A stretch of 6,848 nt of DNA from Gemmatimonadaceae bacterium (GTDB taxonomy: Bacteria > Gemmatimonadota > Gemmatimonadetes > Gemmatimonadales > Gemmatimonadaceae). The notes under the pieces are model-generated. The model saw nothing but the letters and a program-made list of their open reading frames with translations. It searched no databases and was not told where the DNA came from. Shown here piece after piece: positions 1-6,848 of the stretch (position 1 is its first letter; each line of letters opens with the position of its first letter). Both the position numbers and the translations under genes were made by a program. The stretch is from assembly GCA_013361745.1 (NCBI GenBank), contig JABFXM010000619.1:1-6848 (forward strand). The letters are read 5' to 3'.

Positions 1-525
1 CCATCAGCAGACCGGCGACCGCCGGCTTGATGTGCCGGGCCACGCCCTCGGTGGACGCATGCGCGCGATGCGCGGCGCCGAAGGCATCGTTCACGTACAC
101 ATCGCCGAGCATCGCCAGCGCCCGCGAGAGGCGCTCGTCGTTCTTCTCCTCGCCGCCGAGGAAGCGTGTGTTCTCGAGCAGCACGATGTCGCCCGGCTGC
201 GCGTCGGTGGTCGCCTTGAGCGCCTCGTCGGAGTCGGTGGTCTCGACGAAGGTGACGTTCTTCCCGACGAGCTCGCGGAGCTTCGCCGCGACGGGCGCGA
301 GCGAGTACTTCGCCTCCGGCTTTCCCTTCGGGCGACCGAGGTGCGACATGACGATCACCTTGGCGCCGCGGTCGGCGAGGAGCTGCAGCGACGGGATCGC
401 GGCGCGGATCCGCGTGTCGTCGGTGACGCGTCCCTTCTCGTCGAGCGGGACGTTGAAGTCGACGCGAACGAGCGCGCGCTTGCCGCGGAGCTGGGCGTCG
501 GTGAGGTCGCGGACGGTCTTCTTGT

Positions 526-529
<4 letters not shown>
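1..529 (-). CDS. pgk: Phosphoglycerate kinase, N-terminal 176 residues (gene runs off the window)
   Basis: Cytosolic glycolytic enzyme that transfers phosphate between 1,3-bisphosphoglycerate and ADP, giving 3-phosphoglycerate and ATP. The visible part is most of the N-terminal, 3-phosphoglycerate-binding domain. It shows [10 protein letters not shown] (residues 21-30), the [11 protein letters not shown] segment (37-47), [11 protein letters not shown] (61-71), LLENTRF (117-123) and [14 protein letters not shown] (147-160), all hallmarks of the family. The reading frame is open to the window edge, ending in VAGLLM, so roughly the last 220 residues of a usual ~395-residue enzyme lie outside. 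The ATG at 529-527 overlaps the stop of the preceding small membrane gene as ATGA. No Shine-Dalgarno sequence is visible upstream, so initiation probably depends on translational coupling. Together with gap two genes upstream it covers consecutive glycolytic steps. Identity is very secure. Confidence 0.98.
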
Positions 530-2591
<2,062 letters not shown>

Positions 2592-2595
<4 letters not shown>

Positions 2596-3416
2596 ACGAG
2601 CCGCCCGGTGCGCTCGTGGATCGCGCGCGACATCGCGCCGCGATCGGGAGGAAAACCGAACCATCGCTCGAAGGCGAGCGCGCCCTGCTCGAGGAGCATG
2701 CGCAATCCGTCGGCGGCGCGATGTCCGGCCGCGCGCGCCGCGCGCACCCACCGCGTCTCGCCAGGGCCGTAGACGAGATCGAGCACCGGCGCGTCCGCCG
2801 GAATCATCTCGACCGCGACCGGAAACGCGTCGTCGTCACGGAGGCCGAGGGGCGTCGCGTTGACGACGAGCTCGACATCCTCGAGCGCGGCCTCGAGCGC
2901 GGTGTACACGGTCACGAGCGCGGGAAATCGCTCGGCGAGACGGTCCGCTCGCTCGACGGTGCGAGTCGCGATGCGCACCTCACGCGCGTCACAGCACTCG
3001 GCCGCGACGCACGCGGCCGCGGCCGCGCCGCCGGCCCCGATGATCGCGATGCGCCCCGGCATTGCGTCACCGGTCAGCGCGGCCACCGCGCGCTCGAACC
3101 CGCCGACGTCGGTGTTGTCGCCATGCAGCTCGCCGCCGCTCACCCAGAAGGTGTTCACCGCGCCCACTCGCTCGGCGACCGCGGTGCGAGTAGCGCAGCG
3201 CGCGAAGACCGCCTCCTTGTGCGGAACGGTCGCGTTGCCGGCCGCCCCTTCACGCACGAGGGCGTCGAGCGTGTCGCCGAGCATCGCGGGAGCGACGTCG
3301 ATCGGCTCGTACCGAACCGCGAGCGCGGCGCTCGCCAGCGCGGCATTCTGGAACGCGGGCGAAAGCGAATGCGCGACGGGTGAGCCGAGCAGCACCAGAC
3401 GCGCCGGACGATTCAT
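2592..3416 (-). CDS. aroE: Shikimate dehydrogenase (NADP-type)
   Basis: Reduces 3-dehydroshikimate to shikimate in the pathway to chorismate and aromatic amino acids; cytosolic. The 274-residue length fits the family. The substrate domain shows GSPVAHSLSP (11-20), the NATVPHKEAV segment with catalytic K67, and GDNTDVGGF (99-107) with catalytic D103. The nucleotide-binding glycine motif is GAGGAA (127-132). The following TRTVER (151-156) resembles the NRTxxR motif that binds the NADP 2'-phosphate, so NADP is the likely cofactor. VNATPLGL (185-192), DLVYGP (213-218) and the C-terminal DGLRMLLEQGALAFERWFG (236-254) complete the signature. The ATG at 3416-3414 lies 19 bases after the phosphatase stop, with only a weak, distant AGGA upstream. 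The stop overlaps the comF start by four bases. An alanine-rich stretch (131-139) after the glycine motif reflects high GC, not a repeat element. Confidence 0.97.
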
Positions 3417-3435
3417 CGTGCGGTGCCGATCCTGG

Positions 3436-3894
3436 TCAGGGCGCGTCCGCCGTCACTCGCTCGACGACGCGCCGGATCTCGCGCTCCAGCTCGTCGTAGG
3501 TCGCGCGGTACACGGAGAGCTCGGCGCCCACCGGATCGCTGATGGGACGATCGGACTTGCCGTGCGACGCGAAGCCGGTGAGCGTGAAGGCCTTCCCCGT
3601 TCCACCGAGCGCCTCGACTCGCTCGAGGTGATGCGGCCCCATCGCGAGGATCAGATCGGTCGCGGCGACGAGCTCGCGCGACAGGAGCTGCGCGCGGTGA
3701 TGACTGAGGTCGAGCCCGTGCTCCATCCCGACGAGCAGCGCACCGTCGGAGGCGGGAGCGTTCTCCCAGGCGCTGGTTCCAGCGCTGGCGAACTCCAGAT
3801 CGGTGAGCCCGCGCTCGATCGCCATCTTGCGCCCGATCGCTTCCGCGAGCGGGCTGCGACATGTGTTGCCGGTGCAGACGAATAGGATCTTCAT
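3436..3894 (-). CDS. ywlE: Low-molecular-weight phosphatase, YwlE-type (probable protein-arginine phosphatase)
   Basis: 152-residue cytosolic phosphatase of the LMW-PTP superfamily. The active-site P-loop is CTGNTCRSP (residues 7-15), with nucleophile C7 and phosphate-binding R13. The general acid is D120 in ISDPVG. Canonical tyrosine phosphatases usually have Ile or Val at loop position 11; Thr at that position is what gives Bacillus subtilis YwlE its preference for phosphoarginine. This protein has T11, so a protein-arginine phosphatase role is plausible, but a tyrosine phosphatase or arsenate reductase-like role is not excluded. The loop CTGNT is otherwise unlike ArsC. The gene sits next to tsaC, as ywlC and ywlE lie close together in B. 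subtilis. ATG at 3894-3892 places the P-loop at the family-standard distance from the N-terminus. No good ribosome-binding site is visible; GGAG lies too far upstream (17 bases). Confidence 0.9.
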   Translation of the reverse strand: MKILFVCTGNTCRSPLAEAIGRKMAIERGLTDLEFASAGTSAWENAPASDGALLVGMEHGLDLSHHRAQLLSRELVAATDLILAMGPHHLERVEALGGTGKAFTLTGFASHGKSDRPISDPVGAELSVYRATYDELEREIRRVVERVTADAP

Positions 3895-3903
3895 GACACC
3901 AAA

Positions 3904-3917
3904 CCGGATCGCTCCGG
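3904..3917 (-). other. GNRA-capped hairpin in the tsaC-ywlE spacer
   Basis: In the transcript the sequence CCGGA-GCGA-TCCGG forms a perfect 5-bp stem closed by a GCGA (GNRA class) tetraloop. It ends nine bases before the ywlE ATG and contains the only GGAG in the leader. The base pairing is seen directly. A role in translation or mRNA stability is inference. The short stem followed by only three U residues does not make a convincing terminator. Confidence 0.4.
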
Positions 3918-3936
3918 ATGAAGGCGAGATGCCCTG

Positions 3937-4605
3937 TCAGACATTTCCGACGAGATCAGGAACGCTCTCACGAAGTATATCGGCGCTGATCGCGCCGGGA
4001 CGGATCACCCGCGGGCGGCGGCCGGTGCAATCGACGACCGTCGACGGCGACGACGGATGGAGCCGGCCGCCGTCGAGCACCATCAGGCGGCCGCGCGCCA
4101 CCTCGTCCTGCCAGGCCTCGACAATCTCCCCCGCCGACATCGCCGGCGGAACCCCGGGACGGTTCGCGCTCGTCGATGTGATGGGCTGACCATATGCGCG
4201 GAGAAGGCGCGTCAGCCCCGGGTGCGGCGTCCAGCGGACTGCGATGCCACCTTCCGGACCGCGCAGCCGCTCCGGCACCCGGCGCTCGCCACCGGGGAGC
4301 ACGAGGGTGAGCGGCCCTGGCCAGTGCCGCGCCGCGAGATGCGCGGCGTACGTCGGCAGGTGCAGGCCGAGCTTGGCGAGCATCTCGCTTCCCGAGATGA
4401 GCAGCAGGAACGGCTTTCCCGGTGGACGACCCTTCATCCCGATGAGCGCGTCGACCCCCGCCTGGTCGGCGGCGCCGCCGAAGCCGTAGACGGTTTCCGT
4501 CGGGTAGGCGAAAACGCCGGCGTTCTCGAGGTGGCCGATGATGCGACGCAGCGAGCCCTGAATCTCCGCGGGCGCCCAGAACGGGACGGGCTTCGCTTCC
4601 GTCAC
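3937..4605 (-). CDS. tsaC: Threonylcarbamoyl-AMP synthase, TsaC/YrdC/YwlC type
   Basis: Makes threonylcarbamoyl-adenylate from threonine, bicarbonate and ATP, the first step in forming t6A37 on tRNAs that read ANN codons; cytosolic. At 222 residues it is a single YrdC domain without the extra C-terminal Sua5 domain. Motifs are AYPTETVYGFG (33-43), MKGRPPGKPF (57-66) with the KxR signature K58/R60, HWPGPLTLVL (94-103), VRWTPHP (123-129), TSTSANRPG (143-151) with the SxN signature S146/N148, and STVVD (188-192). It ends shortly after VIRPGAIS, normal for the short form. The start is GTG at 4605-4603, overlapping the ispD stop as GTGA, and is supported by a GGAG at 4615-4612 with 6-base spacing. 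The C-terminal codons 209-222 use less G/C at the third position than the rest, including a rare ATA. It is followed by the largest gap in the block, 42 bases. Confidence 0.96.
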   Translation of the reverse strand: MTEAKPVPFWAPAEIQGSLRRIIGHLENAGVFAYPTETVYGFGGAADQAGVDALIGMKGRPPGKPFLLLISGSEMLAKLGLHLPTYAAHLAARHWPGPLTLVLPGGERRVPERLRGPEGGIAVRWTPHPGLTRLLRAYGQPITSTSANRPGVPPAMSAGEIVEAWQDEVARGRLMVLDGGRLHPSSPSTVVDCTGRRPRVIRPGAISADILRESVPDLVGNV

Positions 4606-5300
4606 TCGCCGCTCCGCTCGAGAAGCGCTTCAGCGCGCGCGAAATCGCTCTCCTCGGTGACCTTCATCAGGAGCTCGCTGCCGCGCACGACGACGACGCG
4701 ATGACCATAACGCTCGCAGAGCGCCGCGTCATCGGTCGCGGACACACCGTCGCGCTTCGCGCGGACGTGCACCTCCTCGAGCATCGCTCGCGGGAAGCCC
4801 TGCGGCGTCTGCGCGTGCCAGAGGCGATCACGGGGCACCGTGCGCAGTACCGTCCCCTGCTCGTCCGTCTCCTTGATCGTGTCGACGACGGGAAGCACCG
4901 GGACCGCGCCGTTGCCGGCGCGCGCCGCCTCGACGACGCGGTCGATCGTCGCGTCGTCGACGAAGGGGCGCGCGGCATCGTGCACGAGCGTCACCGCGCA
5001 CTCCTCGGGAAGGTCATCGAGTCCGTTGTAGACGGAGTCACCGCGCTCCTTGCCGCCCGTCGCGACGAGCAGTCGATCGAGATCGCTCTGGAAGAGCCAC
5101 GGTGGCGGGTCGCCGGCGAAGTGCCTTGGCAGGACGCAGACCACCATCGCCACGTCGGCGCGAGCCTGGAAGCGCTGCACACTGTGCAGGAGCATCGGCT
5201 TGCCCGCGATCCAGCGAAACTGCTTCAGCTCCGGCCCGCCCACGCGCGAGCCCGTTCCTCCGGCGACGATCACGACGCCGACGTCTTGCCTGACGGTCAT
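4602..5300 (-). CDS. ispD: 2-C-methyl-D-erythritol 4-phosphate cytidylyltransferase
   Basis: Third enzyme of the MEP (non-mevalonate) isoprenoid pathway: joins MEP and CTP to give CDP-methylerythritol and pyrophosphate. The 232-residue length is typical. The CTP-binding N-terminal loop is VAGGTGSRVGG (12-22), with R19 and K26 in the expected places. TGGKERGDSVYNGL (81-94), VHDAARPFV (106-114) with D108 and R111, VDTIKET (139-145), R157 before WHAQTPQGFP (161-170), ATDDA (188-192) and K213 in LLMKVTEESDF are family hallmarks. The loop reads GPELKQF where most members have a proline just before KQ, a minor deviation. The ATG at 5300-5298 overlaps the radA stop as ATGA, without a visible ribosome-binding site. 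In B. subtilis ispD also lies downstream of radA. There is no ispF next to or fused with it in the window. The lineage therefore appears to use the MEP pathway. Confidence 0.96.
   Translation of the reverse strand: MTVRQDVGVVIVAGGTGSRVGGPELKQFRWIAGKPMLLHSVQRFQARADVAMVVCVLPRHFAGDPPPWLFQSDLDRLLVATGGKERGDSVYNGLDDLPEECAVTLVHDAARPFVDDATIDRVVEAARAGNGAVPVLPVVDTIKETDEQGTVLRTVPRDRLWHAQTPQGFPRAMLEEVHVRAKRDGVSATDDAALCERYGHRVVVVRGSELLMKVTEESDFARAEALLERSGE
4612..4615 (-). promoter_or_regulatory. Shine-Dalgarno site of tsaC
   Basis: The minus strand reads GGAG six bases before the GTG start of tsaC, inside the last codons of ispD. It supports GTG as the true initiation codon at this four-base overlap. Confidence 0.6.
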
Positions 5301-6697
5301 CGGAACAATGTATCGAACAGCTCGCGGATCCCGCGCACCCCGACGGCGCGGATGCCGCGCGTCGGACGCGATGGCACGCTGCGCTCGGCGACGTACGCCG
5401 TGGTGAAGCCCATCTTCGCCGCTTCGGCGAGCCGGCGCTCGGTCTGCGAGATCGGCCTCACCTCGCCGCCGAGTCCGACCTCGCCGAGGAAGATCGCGTC
5501 GGTCGGCAGCGGCCGGTCGTAGACGCTCGACGCGAGCGCCGCCGCGACGGCGAGGTCGCCCGTCGGCTCCTGCAGCCGCAGCCCGCCGACGACGTTGACG
5601 AAGACGTCGAGCTGCGCGAAGGAGAGTCCGGCGCGCTTGTCGAGCACCGCCAGCAGCAGCGCGAGGCGTCGTCCATCGAGCCCGGTGGCGACGCGCTGCG
5701 GCGTCCCGAAGCCAGCCTTCGCGGCGAGCCCCTGCACCTCGACGAGCATCGGCCGCGTCCCCTCGAGCAGCGCGGTCACCGCGCTTCCCGAGACCATCGC
5801 GCCGCGCTCGCCCATGAACAGCTCGGACGGATTCTCGACGGGCGTCAGTCCTTGCTGCGTCATCCGGAAGACGCCGATCTCGTCGACGCTGCCGAAGCGG
5901 TTCTTCGTCGCGCGCAGCACCCGGTGATCGAGCGAGGCGTCGCCCTCGAAGTAGAGCACCGTGTCGACGATGTGCTCCAGCGTCTTCGGGCCGGCGATGC
6001 CGCCGCCCTTCGTCACGTGGCCGACGACGAACACCGCGGTGCCGCTCTCCTTCGCGAAGCGCATGAGGCGCGCGGCGCTCTCGCGGACCTGCCCGACGTT
6101 GCCGGGTGCGCCCTCGAGGTCCTGGGTGAACACCGTCTGGATAGAGTCGACGACCATGAGCTGCGGGCGTGCCGCGTCGGCGGTCGAGAGGATCGTCTCG
6201 AGGTTCGTCTCGCCGAGGAAGGAGACGTCGCCCGCGCCCGTGGATCCGTCGAGCCGGTCGGCGCGCAGCTTCACCTGGAGCGGCGACTCCTCGCCGGAGA
6301 CGTAGAGCGCGCTGTGGCCGGCCTCCTGGAGCTTCGCCGCCGTCTGCAGCAGCAGCGTCGATTTGCCGATTCCAGGTTCACCGCCGACGAGCACCATCGA
6401 GCCGGGGACGAGCCCGCCGCCGAGGACGAAGTCGAGCTCCTCGATCCCCGTCTTCCAGCGCCGCGCCTCCGAGCCCTGCACCTCGCGGAGCCAGGGCGTC
6501 GCGGCGACGCTGCCGCCCTCGCCTAACGTTCGCGTCCCGCCGGCGCGGCGGGAGGAGGCGCTCGTCGCGGTATTCGCCGGCGCGACCTCCTCGACGAGCG
6601 TGTTCCACTCGCCGCACACCTCGCAGCGGCCGACCCATTTCGGATACGTCGCGCCGCATTCGGTGCAGCGATAGACGGTCTTCGCCTTCGGGCTCAA
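5297..6697 (-). CDS. radA: DNA repair and recombination ATPase RadA (Sms)
   Basis: Hexameric RecA-like motor that promotes branch migration and extension of recombination intermediates. At 466 residues it is full length. Domains in order: a four-cysteine zinc finger (C11, C14, C25, C28); a RecA-like ATPase core with Walker A GGEPGIGKST (105-114), SGEES (134-138), Walker B LMVVDS (180-185) and the RadA-specific KNRFG (265-269); and a Lon-protease-like C-terminal domain from about 290, including DVFVNVVGGL (364-373) and FLGEVGLGGEVRP (403-415). The start chosen is TTG at 6697-6695, which overlaps the dnaB stop as TTGA and puts the zinc finger at the usual distance from the N-terminus. No ATG or GTG gives a better start. 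The ribosome-binding site is weak, so coupling to dnaB is likely. Its stop overlaps the ispD ATG. Pairing with dnaB fits the known functional link between RadA and replicative helicase activity. Confidence 0.97.
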   Translation of the reverse strand: MSPKAKTVYRCTECGATYPKWVGRCEVCGEWNTLVEEVAPANTATSASSRRAGGTRTLGEGGSVAATPWLREVQGSEARRWKTGIEELDFVLGGGLVPGSMVLVGGEPGIGKSTLLLQTAAKLQEAGHSALYVSGEESPLQVKLRADRLDGSTGAGDVSFLGETNLETILSTADAARPQLMVVDSIQTVFTQDLEGAPGNVGQVRESAARLMRFAKESGTAVFVVGHVTKGGGIAGPKTLEHIVDTVLYFEGDASLDHRVLRATKNRFGSVDEIGVFRMTQQGLTPVENPSELFMGERGAMVSGSAVTALLEGTRPMLVEVQGLAAKAGFGTPQRVATGLDGRRLALLLAVLDKRAGLSFAQLDVFVNVVGGLRLQEPTGDLAVAAALASSVYDRPLPTDAIFLGEVGLGGEVRPISQTERRLAEAAKMGFTTAYVAERSVPSRPTRGIRAVGVRGIRELFDTLFR

Positions 6698-6848
6698 GTC
6701 TGCTCGCGCTGCGTGTAGTTCTCGAAGCGCGTGTACGCCTTGTGGAAGAAGACGTTCACGATCCCGATCGGCCCGTTGCGCTGCTTGCCGACGATGATCT
6801 CGGCCCTCCCCTCGAGCGAGTTGCCGTCCTTGTCGGTCGGGCCGTCGT
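6694..6848 (-). CDS. dnaB: Replicative DNA helicase DnaB, C-terminal 50 residues (gene enters from outside)
   Basis: Only the end of the gene is present. The visible residues include AEIIVGKQRNGPIG and FFHKAYTRFEN, matching the end of the RecA-like helicase domain of DnaB, the hexameric helicase that unwinds DNA at the replication fork. In the family, the Lys and Arg of the KQRNGP segment reach the nucleotide bound by the neighbouring subunit; both are present. The protein ends soon after with a short polar tail (NYTQREQT), which is normal. The upstream part, with Walker motifs and N-terminal domain, lies outside the window, so inteins or other oddities there cannot be judged. The stop TGA at 6696-6694 overlaps the radA TTG start. 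No stop codon interrupts the frame up to the window edge. Confidence 0.94.
   Translation of the reverse strand, partial: DGPTDKDGNSLEGRAEIIVGKQRNGPIGIVNVFFHKAYTRFENYTQREQT

Noticed and set aside
3013..3026. GC-only palindromic repeat (two overlapping GCGGCCGC units)
   Set aside because: It encodes the alanine-rich helix after the AroE glycine motif and is explained by GC-rich alanine codons.
2860..3885. 341-codon plus-strand open frame opposite aroE and the phosphatase
   Set aside because: It runs antisense to two genes with full catalytic motifs, is Ala/Ser/Arg-rich with no recognisable domain, and is the kind of long shadow frame expected in GC-rich coding DNA.
3895..3936. Possible intrinsic terminator between tsaC and ywlE
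   Set aside because: The stem is only five base pairs and is followed by three U residues and then GG, with no U tract.
4701..5522. 273-codon plus-strand open frame opposite ispD and the end of radA
   Set aside because: Composition is Arg/Ala/Val/Asp-rich, it spans the junction of two well-supported genes on the other strand, and it has no recognisable motif.
5852..6526. 224-codon plus-strand open frame opposite the radA ATPase core
   Set aside because: It mirrors conserved RadA codons and has an Arg/Ala/Leu/Glu-rich shadow composition.

Overview
The window is a dense, all-minus-strand block of ten chromosomal housekeeping genes from a GC-rich bacterium. Reading in the direction of transcription (high to low coordinates), the order is dnaB (3' end only), radA, ispD, tsaC, a ywlE-type low-molecular-weight phosphatase, aroE, a comF-family phosphoribosyltransferase gene, gap, a small two-helix membrane protein, and pgk (5' part only). 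Codons strongly favour G or C at the third position. The sequence alone does not fix the phylum. The radA-ispD and tsaC-ywlE/aroE pairings are widespread in bacteria, and a Gemmatimonadota-like or other GC-rich Gram-negative lineage is my best guess, held with modest confidence.

The packing is extreme. Six of nine junctions are four-base start/stop overlaps: dnaB/radA (TTGA), radA/ispD (ATGA), ispD/tsaC (GTGA), aroE/comF (GTGA), gap/small membrane gene (GTGA) and the small gene/pgk (ATGA). comF runs 23 bases into gap. The only non-coding gaps are 42 bases (tsaC to ywlE) and 19 bases (ywlE to aroE), so no gene-free stretch approaches 300 bases. These junctions fix several start codons, including non-ATG starts for radA (TTG), tsaC (GTG), comF (GTG) and the small membrane gene (GTG).

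Functionally the block joins DNA replication and recombination (dnaB, radA), isoprenoid precursor synthesis (ispD), tRNA t6A modification (tsaC), protein dephosphorylation (ywlE-like), aromatic amino acid synthesis (aroE), a competence-family PRTase (comF) and lower glycolysis (gap, pgk). It looks like a co-transcribed housekeeping super-operon rather than one pathway. The 42-base gap holds a small GNRA-capped hairpin and is preceded by a -10-like hexamer, which makes it the most plausible place for internal control.

I see no mobile element, CRISPR array, rRNA or tRNA gene, prophage remnant or convincing terminator. The least explained element is the 92-residue membrane protein wedged, with overlaps on both sides, between gap and pgk. 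The phosphatase is notable because its active-site loop has the threonine typical of protein-arginine phosphatases.
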